A stretch of DNA of 43,939 nucleotides. Origin: a virus. A program made the position numbers and the translations under genes. Under the pieces are notes generated by a model. It made no database searches, was not told the origin of the DNA, and saw only the letters and a list, made by a program, of their open reading frames with translations. The DNA is taken from the IMG/VR virus record IMGVR_UViG_3300036944_000627, positions 1 to 43,939 of that record; one strand, 5' to 3'. Positions within the stretch are counted from its first letter, which is position 1; the number at the start of each line of letters is the position of its first letter. Of the stretch, positions 36,579-43,939 are shown piece by piece.

Positions 36579-37295
36579 CTATGCAGTTTCGTTTAATTCA
36601 GTCTCTACATAATCGCTAATTCGCATAGCCAATTGCTCACCACATGCCCATACCAGTGTGTTGTAAATGCAATCTAATTCTGAATTATAACGCCCATAAA
36701 CAGCCTGTCCAATCTCATCGGTTGAATAATCTTTCAAACCGTTAAATGATTGAAGTGTTTCTATAAAACCTTTTTCAGAATACCCTTCAATTTCAGTTTG
36801 CAAGGCTTCGATAATATCTTTTTTATTCTTTTTCCAAACTGCTGTAGTTTCAGAATAATAGATCAAACCTGCGCAACCTGAAGAATAACCATGTTGGGAA
36901 ATACTTTGCATTTCTTCGAGGTCTTCGAAGCTGTAAGCCTTCACAAGTTTTGCATTTAAATTGCAGTCTTCAATTGCTTTATTAATCTTCTCTTTTTCAA
37001 GCCGTGCTTTATAAGCTTCAATATAGTGCTCAACAGACGTTTGAATATGATCTAACGAGTCTTGAACATTGTACGATTGAAACAGCAAACCACCTCCGTA
37101 ATTGTTGTTATGATACTTTTTGCAACCTGAAGCGTTTACCGCTATTAAGTAATTGTCTTTACTTTCAATAGCCTTGCCCAGCGATTCATGAATAGGATTG
37201 AAAACAGTTAGGAAGTGAATAGCATAGCGCGGATTTCCGTTCACATCATTCTTAACGCGTGTAACTTCAACTTCATTATTAAATAGAGTAGGCAT
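36579..37295 (-). CDS. Hypothetical protein (238 aa)
   Basis: Starts MPTLFNNEVEVTRVKNDVNGNPRYAIHFL; the ATG at 37295 follows AAGGGAAA, whereas the TTG at 37313 has no site. It includes 'HNNNYGGGLLFQSYNVQDSLDHIQ' and a final helical part. The NGNPRY.iHFL opening is a pattern common to plasmid- and phage-encoded accessory proteins. No function is known. Confidence 0.62.
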   Translation of the reverse strand: MPTLFNNEVEVTRVKNDVNGNPRYAIHFLTVFNPIHESLGKAIESKDNYLIAVNASGCKKYHNNNYGGGLLFQSYNVQDSLDHIQTSVEHYIEAYKARLEKEKINKAIEDCNLNAKLVKAYSFEDLEEMQSISQHGYSSGCAGLIYYSETTAVWKKNKKDIIEALQTEIEGYSEKGFIETLQSFNGLKDYSTDEIGQAVYGRYNSELDCIYNTLVWACGEQLAMRISDYVETELNETA

Positions 37296-37306
37296 ATTCT
37301 TTTCCC

Positions 37307-37771
37307 TTACCAAGTTAAACCAAAATTTGTTAAATCGTTTTTAAACTGCGGCATAAGCTCCGCTAAGTGCTGGTCTAAAGCTTCATCACTTAATAACTGC
37401 TCGAGCGTTGCATCTTGCCATATTGCACAATTACGCGCTGATTCTAACTGACCATTTGCGGCATGGTATTTTGTATTAGCTTTATAGTGCAGCGGCATAT
37501 CAGCATTGCAAAGATGGTATTTAATCAGGTGCTTAACTTCAGGAAAATGCTTTGCAATCAGTTCATGCAAGCACCCGCAGGTAACAATATGAGCACCTTG
37601 TTTAATGTCGGCAGTAATTGCAAATGAATTGCGTCCATTACCGCACTGATCATCCCAACGGACTGACACAAACATACGGCTACGCTTTTTATAACCGCCA
37701 TAATTGATAAGCTTACTTGGTAAAGTGATAACCTGACGTTTAACGGTCTTTGATGGTTCGATAGTTTGCAT
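37307..37771 (-). CDS. Conserved-type accessory protein (154 aa)
   Basis: The ATG at 37771 follows AAGGGG. The core 'FVSVRWDDQCGNGRNSFAITADI' and 'CGCLHELIAKHFPEVKHLIKYHLCNADMPLHYKANTKYHA' resembles a domain found in many phage and plasmid accessory regions ('GG.iHe.IakhFPEl..lIkwHl.StDgPmHY.aNt.yha'). Its role is unknown. It is the one gene of this block whose type I recognise. Confidence 0.7.
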   Translation of the reverse strand: MQTIEPSKTVKRQVITLPSKLINYGGYKKRSRMFVSVRWDDQCGNGRNSFAITADIKQGAHIVTCGCLHELIAKHFPEVKHLIKYHLCNADMPLHYKANTKYHAANGQLESARNCAIWQDATLEQLLSDEALDQHLAELMPQFKNDLTNFGLTW

Positions 37772-37781
37772 TGTTAGCCCC

Positions 37782-37880
37782 TTATAAACGTGTGATGCAA
37801 TAGTAAACGGCACAAGACAGTATTACGCTTGTGATTATTACGTGAATGATATTTGCTTTTAGTGAATGATCTTTATACAT
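37782..37880 (-). CDS. Tiny membrane peptide (32 aa)
   Basis: MYKDHSLKANIIHVIITSV..., a short basic start followed by one hydrophobic span (VIITSVILSCAVYYCI). It fits exactly into the gap between two genes. The ribosome-binding site is weak (GAGA), so it is a modest call. Confidence 0.42.
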   Translation of the reverse strand: MYKDHSLKANIIHVIITSVILSCAVYYCITRL

Positions 37881-37887
37881 TTCAATC

Positions 37888-38160
37888 TCATTTACTACGC
37901 ATTAAGCTTTTGCTTTTAGCCTTTGGCTGCTTAGCTTTGGGATTAGAAATGAACGCTTGATCGGTCTTTAAAACCCGTTCAACTTGCCAGTTACTAGGCT
38001 TGTTCATTGTTTGAATGACTTTTGCATGTTGCTTGATAGCAATTGCAATCGCTTCCTTTTTGCTGTTCTTGGTCTCTTCAACCTTAACAGTCGTTCTATT
38101 GCCTGTCACAGAATTATAAAGCTTATAAACGTGCGTTTGTTTTTGTGACTTAGATTGCAT
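37888..38160 (-). CDS. Hypothetical highly basic protein (90 aa)
   Basis: Starts MQSKSQKQTHVYKLYNSVTGNR; the ATG at 38160 follows AAGG. The tail KAKQPKAKSKSLMRSK is strongly basic, and there is a TNRTTVKV..TKNSKKEAIA-type alpha/beta core. It probably binds nucleic acid. An in-frame TTG at 38199 is less likely. Confidence 0.6.
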   Translation of the reverse strand: MQSKSQKQTHVYKLYNSVTGNRTTVKVEETKNSKKEAIAIAIKQHAKVIQTMNKPSNWQVERVLKTDQAFISNPKAKQPKAKSKSLMRSK

Positions 38161-38230
38161 TGCGCCTTGTTCCCTTGCTGGTTTAATTATTGAATGCAAC
38201 TATCATGTAATTGCATTGGATAATTAAACC

Positions 38231-38410
38231 TTACAGAAAGTAACGGTCTATAAACTTAGACTTATGAACCACACTGGCTACGGTGTAATAATTACTAAAT
38301 GTAATTGACTTCCCCAATATTTTAAATTCAACAGTAAGTTTAGACATAAACTTAAAACAGTAAAATGAAATTTTGTGCATTTTAACTTGTGAACCAATTT
38401 TTTTAATCAT
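38231..38410 (-). CDS. Small basic protein (59 aa)
   Basis: MIKKIGSQVKMHKISFYCFKF... ends KSKFIDRYFL. It is beta-rich and basic, with repeated strand-like segments (LTVEFKILGKSITFSNYYTVA). GGGATGA lies before the ATG. It is co-directional with the orphan block and about 70 nt from its next gene. Confidence 0.55.
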   Translation of the reverse strand: MIKKIGSQVKMHKISFYCFKFMSKLTVEFKILGKSITFSNYYTVASVVHKSKFIDRYFL

Positions 38411-38765
38411 TTACATCATCCCGTTTAATTGTGAAAAAGCAATTTTTAACACAAGCTTTTAATTTAGTTACTAAATGAATCGTTATGCACCAAAGCAGTC
38501 TAATTTGTTTATCGTTCGGTCTATATAAAGCCTATTTGCATAAAACGCCTTAGTTGATTGGAATTAAAAACAATCCATTTATAACTAAACTTAGTTTTGA
38601 GTCTTAAACGGTAACATACTGCGCACTAGGTCAATATTTCGGCTACGGACTTTGCAACTCTCTACAGTAAAGCTGTAGCATTATGCTTAGATTAGCTTTT
38701 AACTTGTGCCGCATAACTAACAAGACACCGCGCTTAAACTGTCGTATTCACTGCGGTATGAGGTC

Positions 38766-38793
38766 AGTATAGAGGATTGCAGATTTAATACAA
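38766..38793 (-). promoter_or_regulatory. Possible leftward promoter for the orphan block
   Basis: TTGTAT, a 16-nt spacer, then TATACT on the minus strand. The -10 box is good and the -35 box poor. It is the best candidate between 38.4 and 39.4 kb. Confidence 0.35.
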
Positions 38794-38943
38794 TACCCCA
38801 AAACAAAATAATTTAAATTAATTGCTATGAATTTTATAACTGGTTGTTTTAAAAGAAATTATATATTACTAAATTTGTGTTTTTATCATGGTTTAAAACA
38901 CGTTTTAACTTTAGCACCAGTCTTTTATCATTATTGAGTAGCC

Positions 38944-38964
38944 CCAGAACGCGTTTAGTTCTGG
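38944..38964 (-). other. 7-bp hairpin CCAGAAC / GTTCTGG
   Basis: A perfect 7-bp stem with a 7-nt loop and no U-tract on either side. It could be an operator or an RNA structure. Confidence 0.4.
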
Positions 38965-39181
38965 CTATATAAAGCAACGCGCACGTAATTACCTAAATTT
39001 AAGAACCTTGTCAAGAATTTTATTGTATTTCTATATGAGAAAAATCTATATAGGTTAGGTGTAAAACTGCTAATAAAACACCAACTTCTTGGCACTTTGA
39101 AGCGAAATCCCTTTGTACTTCACTGGCAATTAGCACCGTATTTTCTTTTAGTGCTTGAATATTCCAAACCTATGCCAATAA

Positions 39182-39295
39182 AACCTCAGATAGTGAGGTC
39201 TGAACCCAACTACCCCTCTGCCAGAAATTCCTGAAGGCTGCTGGTCTGGGAGTAAGTAGCACTCACCCGTAAATCTCCCTGTGGGGGTAGGTCTA
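39182..39295. ncRNA. Multi-branched structured element
   Basis: CTACCCC (39210-39216) pairs with GGGGTAG (39284-39290) and encloses two side stems, CCAG/CTGG and GGGAG/CTCCC, forming a three-way junction. CCTCA-GATAG-TGAGG (39184-39198) lies beside it. The segment is much more GC-rich than its surroundings. Strand is uncertain; leftward transcription is likely. Confidence 0.45.
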
Positions 39296-39384
39296 CACCT
39301 AAGTAACCCTCTCAGATTAACTGTTTTAGTGCAAGATTGTACTATATTTCATGCTAAACGTACCAAATACTAAGCTTTAGACGT

Positions 39385-39407
39385 AAAAAAGAGAGCCGAA
39401 GCTCTCT
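39385..39407 (-). terminator. Rho-independent terminator, leftward
   Basis: The minus strand reads AGAGAGC-TTCG-GCTCTCT followed by TTTTT. It ends the transcript of the nucleotidyltransferase-like gene. Confidence 0.9.
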
Positions 39408-39422
39408 GATTTGTTGTTTCAC

Positions 39423-40112
39423 TTAGAAAGGGGGTAGGATCAGTGCAGGTTGAGTGTCACATTGAAGACCTAGCGGATCTGTAACAACAATACGCGATGC
39501 AATGTAAGTGTAATTCGGGAACTTCTCTTGCATTTTCTTCTGGTATTTACCCATACTACAGTAAATAGAGCCAGTTTCGATCAATAATTCCTTCTCAACA
39601 CCGACTTTAAACAGAGGTGTATAGAAAATCTCTACTCCATTTGACCATGCTTGGCACATATTGTACGGGAAATTCTCTACTGGGGACTCATGACTGATCT
39701 TATCAATCAACTGGAAGACCTGACCACGGTATGTAAACTCAAATACATGGCGAATCTTCGGGTTAAGTAAGTAGTTTGCATGTTCTTCTACTTGCTTGAC
39801 ATTAGAAAGATCACCACTGACACCTAGTGTTTTGATCTTAAAGTCTGGAAAGACTAATTGAAGCATCCGTAAGTTTGCGTTCAGGTCTTTCTCATGCAGC
39901 AAATCACCATGAAAGTGATAGAAAATGTCAATATCTGTTGCTGTTTTATTCAAGTACCAATCACGCGGAGCACCACCAGCAATGATCGCCTGTGGATCAA
40001 TGGTCTGAAGCTTGTTCAAGATCAGTTGTGCAATGTACATCTGCTTCCGTACTTCTGAAGACTTGAAGCTTGACGTTTGCTTATCATCACGGTTATTGCG
40101 TTTATCGGTCAT
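39423..40112 (-). CDS. Nucleotidyltransferase-like protein (poly(A)/CCA polymerase-type motif)
   Basis: This 229-aa protein has 'AIIAGGAPRDWYLNKTATDIDIFYHF', with GGAPRD at 46-51 and the metal-binding pair D60/D62, as in class II CCA-adding enzymes and poly(A) polymerases (GG..RD...DIDI). A third acidic residue may lie in 'VFQLIDKISH'. The long RNA-binding neck and tail of cellular CCA enzymes are absent, so the substrate is unknown. Because the window carries 25 tRNAs, two without CCA, a role in tRNA repair is an attractive inference. Similar single-domain proteins occur in other phages. The ATG follows GGAGAG. Confidence 0.75.
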   Translation of the reverse strand: MTDKRNNRDDKQTSSFKSSEVRKQMYIAQLILNKLQTIDPQAIIAGGAPRDWYLNKTATDIDIFYHFHGDLLHEKDLNANLRMLQLVFPDFKIKTLGVSGDLSNVKQVEEHANYLLNPKIRHVFEFTYRGQVFQLIDKISHESPVENFPYNMCQAWSNGVEIFYTPLFKVGVEKELLIETGSIYCSMGKYQKKMQEKFPNYTYIASRIVVTDPLGLQCDTQPALILPPF

Positions 40113-40346
40113 ATTTACTCTCCTATTAGCTAATGTATACAATCACCCCAGACAGTTCTTAACTGCGCTATATCGAGCAACAGTGAGCTTCTGGAGGTAC
40201 TTGCAGCTTACTTATTGGCAATAAACCTCAGACGTTCTCTAAGCTTTATTTGTACTATCTTTTACTGCAACAATTTCAATCTGAATACTGGAATAGCTGC
40301 ATGATTCCTAGAAAATTCGACTTTTGAAATACAAAAGGCTACATGA

Positions 40347-40640
40347 TTATTCAGAATTTTCTTTCAGTTGCTTCTTAAATTCTCTGTTAGCTAACAGCTC
40401 AATGATAAAGTTGTGATTAAAGATAGCCGAATCACTCAGAACAGGTACATGCTCTAAGCTCACACAGTGATCGTAGTCTGTCCACGTTTCACCTACTCCA
40501 TTACCATCTTTAAAGAATCTAAACCAACCCTTAAACTTGAATGTAAGGTGCTGACCATGCTCATTCCAAACTGCCAGTAAATCATTCTTGTAATCAACAA
40601 AGTCTAAGGTATATCTATTGTCTGGACTAATAAAACTCAT
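40347..40640 (-). CDS. Hypothetical protein (97 aa)
   Basis: MSFISPDNRYTLDFVDYKNDLLAVWNEHGQ... is beta-rich, aromatic and acidic, with a helical end. It starts just after the stop of the upstream gene. No family is recognised. Confidence 0.62.
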   Translation of the reverse strand: MSFISPDNRYTLDFVDYKNDLLAVWNEHGQHLTFKFKGWFRFFKDGNGVGETWTDYDHCVSLEHVPVLSDSAIFNHNFIIELLANREFKKQLKENSE

Positions 40641-40642
40641 GA

Positions 40643-41014
40643 TTAAACAGACAACTTCTTAGCTAACAACTCTACAACCAGTTTAATTTCTTCTTCAGTA
40701 CGCCATGAGCCAAGCTTAAACTTATCAAAGTTGCGATTACTGAGCTTAACTTTCTCATAACCTCGTAGAGTGCCACCATTTAACACATACGTCCACTCAC
40801 CTATTTTGGGAGCATAAGGAGCTGGTATTTCAATATTGTTAAGGATGATCGTTTCAGGTTTAATGCGGAAGGTATAACCCCATTTTTCAAAAATACCTAA
40901 GCTGTATTCATTGGTGATATTCTCCCAGCCCTTCCCATCCTGATTGAAATTAATTTGTAGCTTAGCACCATTAGCCCATAATAGTTTTGCTTCTTCACCA
41001 CTTAAATTACACAT
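40643..41014 (-). CDS. Conserved-type phage hypothetical protein (123 aa)
   Basis: It has the layout 'GEEAKLLWANGAKLQINF...GYTFRIKPETIILNNIEIPAPYAP', which recurs in many phage early proteins ('a..LL.G..v.......w.FRIKP..i.iNg..vp.P'). Function is unknown. AGAGG precedes the ATG. Confidence 0.68.
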   Translation of the reverse strand: MCNLSGEEAKLLWANGAKLQINFNQDGKGWENITNEYSLGIFEKWGYTFRIKPETIILNNIEIPAPYAPKIGEWTYVLNGGTLRGYEKVKLSNRNFDKFKLGSWRTEEEIKLVVELLAKKLSV

Positions 41015-41077
41015 GGAAACCTCTTTATTTAGATCAAAAGAAAGGGCAGATAAACTGCCCTGTTTGTTTAGGACTTA

Positions 41078-41389
41078 CTACAGTGAACCAGAACCGTTGT
41101 CCCAGTGCAATGCTCCGCAGTCTACTGACTGAATGTTTTCAAGGTTTACACTCTTGAACTTCTTGTTCGGGTTTGTTTCTTCGTAGTCGTAAATCTTAAT
41201 CAGATGTTCAGGCATTTCATGACCCGTCCCCTTGACACCTACATGGACACCATATTGTCCACGCAGTCGTCGTAACTCACCATTAGCCTTCACAAAATTA
41301 ATAACGAAAATCTTGTTCTTAACCTGATTCTTGATGAAGCTTTCCACTTCAAGAGCTTTAGCAGATAAACGAGTAGGTTTAGTAGTCAT
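41078..41389 (-). CDS. Small phage protein with SH3-like barrel pattern (103 aa)
   Basis: Starts MTTKPTRLSAKALEVESF; the ATG at 41389 follows AAGGA. 'FVINFVKANGELRRLRGQYGVHVGVKGTG' and 'DYEETNPNKKFKSVNLENIQSV' match a small SH3-like beta-barrel family common in phages, in which a strand 'F.K.nG..R.l.g' precedes a turn and 'R.i....I..i'. Biochemical role unknown. Confidence 0.66.
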   Translation of the reverse strand: MTTKPTRLSAKALEVESFIKNQVKNKIFVINFVKANGELRRLRGQYGVHVGVKGTGHEMPEHLIKIYDYEETNPNKKFKSVNLENIQSVDCGALHWDNGSGSL

Positions 41390-41453
41390 GAGCATGTCCT
41401 TACAATTTCGATTATTAGATTTCAATTTACACTAAAATTCTTGCAAATACAAG

Positions 41454-41732
41454 TTAAAGTGTAGTTTCTACGGGTGTTTTAATGTCTCCAGTACAGGCTA
41501 ATTGTTTTAACCGCAGCATGTTATCCGCAAGGACTTCAGCTAGGGCGTTTGCTGCTTTCTGTTTCACCTCTGAATCTAAAGTGATTGCCTTCATAAAGTC
41601 TTCAATCGCTTTATTTTCTTCTTGCAGTGTTTGCGCTTCCAGCACTTTAGATTGTTGAACTTCATCCGCAATGATACCGTGAATGTAGGTTTGGATGCCG
41701 TCCGTGTGTGCTGCTTTCAAGTTGTTCTCCAT
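41454..41732 (-). CDS. Hypothetical helical protein (92 aa)
   Basis: MENNLKAAHTDGIQTYIHG... is almost entirely helical, Ala/Glu/Gln-rich. No clear ribosome-binding site precedes the ATG, but the frame is intact and co-directional. No family is recognised. Confidence 0.58.
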   Translation of the reverse strand: MENNLKAAHTDGIQTYIHGIIADEVQQSKVLEAQTLQEENKAIEDFMKAITLDSEVKQKAANALAEVLADNMLRLKQLACTGDIKTPVETTL

Positions 41733-41892
41733 ATAGTTAGTGTTGTTAAGTAAGTTACGCTTTTGTAAACGCTTGTTGGTTGTTGTTCACTTCCTGCAAG
41801 TATTAAATCAAAACTGTAACAGCAAGTAAAGCGGTTTTGACAGTGAATCGCTTGGTTTTCGACCAAATGAAAGCAATTATTGCACTTTAAAA

Positions 41893-41918
41893 CCAATAAA
41901 AGCCCTACGAATAGGGCT
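41893..41918 (-). terminator. Rho-independent terminator, leftward
   Basis: The minus strand reads AGCCCTA-TTCG-TAGGGCT followed by TTTTATT. It sits 15 nt after the stop of the 41933 gene. Confidence 0.9.
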
Positions 41919-41932
41919 GGAATTGCTGCACG

Positions 41933-42859
41933 TTACGCTGTCATGGTTGACAAGTGCTCTAACTTCTTGTAAAGGTCTTCAATTGTACCCAGTAAGCCTA
42001 CAGCTTCTTCTGCAATCTCTTTAGAGTACGCTTTACCGCTGAACATGTGAGCCAGTTTAGGTGAATCACCTACTTTGAATTTCTTGAACTGTACAACTTC
42101 TTTAGCTGTACGTTCAGTGACACCTTTAAAGTTATCCATCACATCACGGAAGTTCTCATAAGGTTTGTCAGTGTCATAGTGCATTACACGAAGGTAAGCT
42201 TTCTCAGCTACACCATACAAACCTTTATTGTAGTCTAAGACCACTTGAGCAACTTCTTTAGCAGCGGTGACGTTACGTTGGTGAATGGCTGCTGCTTCAA
42301 GCGTTTCAAATGCCATACCATCTTCAGCTACATATTCAACTACGGCTGTTTTGGTTGTGTAGACTGTTGCAGGATCAACAATGGTTTTGTCTTCATCTTC
42401 AGCAGGAGTTTCAAGCTCGACTGCTATAGCTGCTGCACCAGTCTTATCAAGAGTGTCGAAGCTGATTTCTTGTTGTTGGTTAAATTTGCTGACTAAGCGC
42501 AAGTTATCTGGACGGTAGCCTAAAGCTTCATCTTTTAAACGTAAGATGTAACCGCCTTTAGGTACAAACCCGTTAAGTAAAAGGATAAGAGATTTATAAG
42601 CGATGTTAAGAGCGTTGAACCCTTTACGAGCTGCAATGTATACAGTGTCATTCGCTTCTTTCGGGTATTTAACATCACCTTTGTCGATGATGTAACCCTG
42701 TGCTGATACTTCAAGACCGCGTACACCTTCAATCGTGTACACCATTTCTTTACCATTGTGTTCGAAGTTTACTTTAGCTCCTGAAAGTAGGAACTCTTTA
42801 ATGTCTTGGTTAGTTGCAGTAGCAGTGTTAGTTGCAGTGTTATTTAACATAGTAGACAT
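41933..42859 (-). CDS. Protein with degenerate HNH-like segment (308 aa)
   Basis: Starts MSTMLNNTATNTATATNQD; the ATG at 42859 follows AAAGGAG. Residues about 75-120 ('YIAARKGFNALNIAYKSLILLLNGFVPKGGYILRLKDEALGYRPDNLRLVSK') follow the pattern of phage HNH endonucleases ('..vay.ll.G.iP.g..i.h.dgd..dnr..NLr.vt'), but the catalytic His positions are replaced. It may be a DNA-binding or structural descendant of such a nuclease. Its own promoter and strong terminator make it a monocistronic, probably highly expressed unit. Confidence 0.6.
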   Translation of the reverse strand: MSTMLNNTATNTATATNQDIKEFLLSGAKVNFEHNGKEMVYTIEGVRGLEVSAQGYIIDKGDVKYPKEANDTVYIAARKGFNALNIAYKSLILLLNGFVPKGGYILRLKDEALGYRPDNLRLVSKFNQQQEISFDTLDKTGAAAIAVELETPAEDEDKTIVDPATVYTTKTAVVEYVAEDGMAFETLEAAAIHQRNVTAAKEVAQVVLDYNKGLYGVAEKAYLRVMHYDTDKPYENFRDVMDNFKGVTERTAKEVVQFKKFKVGDSPKLAHMFSGKAYSKEIAEEAVGLLGTIEDLYKKLEHLSTMTA

Positions 42860-42903
42860 AGCGTTGCTCCTTTTGTTATTTGTTAACTCTTTGTCTTGAG
42901 TCA

Positions 42904-42932
42904 AATATAAGCAAAAGGAGTTTAGCTGTCAA
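42904..42932 (-). promoter_or_regulatory. Strong leftward promoter
   Basis: The minus strand reads TTGACA, a 17-nt spacer, then TATATT (5/6). It lies 44 nt upstream of the ATG at 42859. Confidence 0.82.
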
Positions 42933-42951
42933 CCATTATTTTAAAATATTT

Positions 42952-43137
42952 TTAACTAGGCTGTTCTTTTACTAGAACAACTTCTGTGTAAGCTGCTATG
43001 TGATTGATTTGATTAGAGGTATCAAAACAGATTGAATATGATCCATCTATCCTATCAAAAATTAAAACTTCAGGAAGAGTTCCACCTCCGTAGAGGATTT
43101 GAAACTTATCGCCTTTCTTTAACTGGAACAGTCGCAT
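42952..43137 (-). CDS. Hypothetical beta-rich protein (61 aa)
   Basis: MRLFQLKKGDKFQILYGGGTLPEVLIFDRIDGSYSIC... resembles a small SH3-like barrel, with 'kGDkF.i' and 'vl.fdriDGsYs'. GAGG precedes the ATG. It lies just downstream of the dUTPase gene. Function unknown. Confidence 0.64.
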   Translation of the reverse strand: MRLFQLKKGDKFQILYGGGTLPEVLIFDRIDGSYSICFDTSNQINHIAAYTEVVLVKEQPS

Positions 43138-43165
43138 AGTAAAACCTCTCGCTTCATACGTGTTA

Positions 43166-43675
43166 TTACTTCCCAGATGATCCGAAACCAGCAGTGCCGC
43201 GATTAGACTCTGACAAGCTTTCTACTTCAATCAGGTTGATCAGTGGATAAGGTTTGATAACCAATTGACCAATACGATCACCGATATTGTAAAAGCTTAC
43301 ACCAACAGCATGTCCACGATGTTCGTCAGAAGCTGTTTCAAAGACAGCATTCTCTTGTGACTCATCAAACGACCAGAACTCTAACACAGGTTTGAACTTA
43401 AAGAGTAGTTCACCACGGTAATTAGCGTCAATTGTCCCAACACCGTTCGATAGAACAAGATCATAGTTAGCTACACTTGAACGGGCGCGAAGATCAGCAT
43501 AGTAACCTTCAGGTATTTCAATTGCAAGACCTGTACCGTAAACGACATTACCACGCTCATCATACCGTTTACTGGTTGCTACAAGGTCTAAACCAACATC
43601 ACCTTCACGCGAATATTGAGGTATAGTAGCTTCTGGGACAAGCTTCGTAATTTTAACATCAAGTTTCTGTTGCAT
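43166..43675 (-). CDS. dut: Trimeric dUTPase
   Basis: This 169-aa protein has all five trimeric dUTPase motifs: I DVGLDLVA, II RSSVAN, III GVGTIDANYRGEL with the catalytic Asp, IV IGDRIGQLVI, and V RGTAGFGSSGK at the C-terminus. It converts dUTP to dUMP, preventing uracil incorporation and feeding thymidylate synthesis together with the dCMP deaminase. A loop between motifs III and IV is somewhat longer than in E. coli Dut. The ATG at 43675 follows TTGGAG. Confidence 0.93.
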   Translation of the reverse strand: MQQKLDVKITKLVPEATIPQYSREGDVGLDLVATSKRYDERGNVVYGTGLAIEIPEGYYADLRARSSVANYDLVLSNGVGTIDANYRGELLFKFKPVLEFWSFDESQENAVFETASDEHRGHAVGVSFYNIGDRIGQLVIKPYPLINLIEVESLSESNRGTAGFGSSGK

Positions 43676-43847
43676 GAATATATACTCCAATAGGTTTGTT
43701 TTCAAGAATGGCAGTAGGTACTGCTATAGTACCAGTTGTCATAATGTTTTTAAGGGCTGCCCGATCTTGATCTGAAAAGCCCTGTTCTTGCCACATGCGA
43801 TCCATCGCAGCTACAAGGAAATCTTCTTTCTGATTACTTGTTGGCAT
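43659..43847 (-). CDS. Hypothetical small protein (62 aa)
   Basis: MPTSNQKEDFLVAAMDRMWQEQGFSDQDRAALKNIM... has a helical N-terminal half and then strands. It overlaps the start of dUTPase and the end of the upstream gene. The ribosome-binding site is weak. No family is recognised. Confidence 0.58.
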   Translation of the reverse strand: MPTSNQKEDFLVAAMDRMWQEQGFSDQDRAALKNIMTTGTIAVPTAILENKPIGVYIHATET

Positions 43848-43939
43848 GTTTTTTGTGCATCTTCTTAAACTTAGCCTTCGCAATTTCAAGCTTCAGATGA
43901 CAGCGTGTAACCTCTGCTACAACCAACCACTCTCGCCAC
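43834..43939 (-). CDS. C-terminal end of an upstream gene (partial)
   Basis: A frame open from the window edge ends at TAA (43834-43836) with a helical, very basic tail (LEIAKAKFKKMHKKHANK). Only about 34 codons are visible, so the product is unknown. It overlaps the start of the next gene, as usual in this region. Confidence 0.6.
   Translation of the reverse strand, partial: WREWLVVAEVTRCHLKLEIAKAKFKKMHKKHANK

Larger units (their letters stand above)
38411..39384. other. Noncoding region upstream of the orphan block
   Basis: About 970 nt with no gene. It contains CTACAG-TAAAG-CTGTAG (about 38661-38677), the CCAGAAC hairpin, a possible promoter and the multi-branched fold at 39182-39295. 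It probably carries the leader and control sites for the leftward orphan block. Confidence 0.5.

Noticed and set aside
38985-39014. TTGACA on the minus strand upstream of the orphan block
   Set aside because: No acceptable -10 box at 15-18 nt; the best hexamer there (TAATTA) matches poorly.
1-43939. Stop-codon reassignment
   Set aside because: TAA, TGA and TAG all end well-defined genes here, and no tRNA has a clear suppressor anticodon.

Overview
This window is part of a virulent tailed phage (Caudoviricetes). It carries a large terminase, DUF935-type portal, XkdF-type protease, lambda gpE-like capsid and gpD-like decoration proteins, head-tail connectors, and a tail tube with a frameshifted tail chaperone. 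No sheath gene lies between the tail terminator and the tube gene, so a siphovirus is the likeliest morphotype. The AT-rich composition, consensus sigma-70 promoters and strong Shine-Dalgarno sites suggest a low-GC Gram-negative (perhaps gammaproteobacterial) host, but the host cannot be proven from this sequence. No integrase or lysogeny genes were seen.

Layout. (1) 1-14.9 kb, minus strand: the virion module. Read in transcription order it is a zinc-finger protein, a small protein, a 1133-aa fiber/adhesin-like protein, TerS, TerL, portal, protease, scaffold-like protein, decoration protein, major capsid, an Ig-like protein, connectors, tail terminator, tail tube, and the tail chaperone with a -1 frameshift into an extension that leaves the window. 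A consensus promoter precedes the protease gene. (2) 14.95-18.73 kb, minus strand: 25 tRNA genes that together name all 20 amino acids, interspersed with structured non-tRNA elements. (3) 18.9-19.35 kb: an AT-rich divergent control region with leftward and rightward promoters. (4) 19.37-30.8 kb, plus strand: three transcription units separated by terminator/promoter pairs. They encode a ClpP-like protease, NADAR protein, dCMP deaminase, ATP-dependent DNA ligase, SLOG protein, UvrD-like helicase and many small proteins, several of them membrane peptides. (5) 30.8-32.0 kb: a repeat-rich noncoding zone where the plus and minus operons converge. (6) 32.0-38.4 kb, minus strand: a dense block of about 18 small genes, almost none recognisable. 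(7) 38.4-39.4 kb: a noncoding stretch with a strongly folded, multi-branched element. (8) 39.4-43.9 kb, minus strand: a nucleotidyltransferase-like protein, small conserved proteins, an abundant-looking protein behind a strong promoter, and dUTPase.

How the parts may work together. The right arms supply nucleotide metabolism (dUTPase, dCMP deaminase), replication/repair (ligase, helicase) and probable host-interaction proteins (NADAR, SLOG, ClpP-like, orphan block). The tRNA array is transcribed in the same direction as, and directly upstream of, the virion genes. It may supply tRNAs during late synthesis or when host tRNAs are depleted. Several tRNAs have unusual anticodon arms or acceptor stems and two lack an encoded CCA. 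A nucleotidyltransferase with a poly(A)/CCA-polymerase-like motif is encoded elsewhere in the window. All coordinates and motifs were read by eye; no database search or folding program was run.
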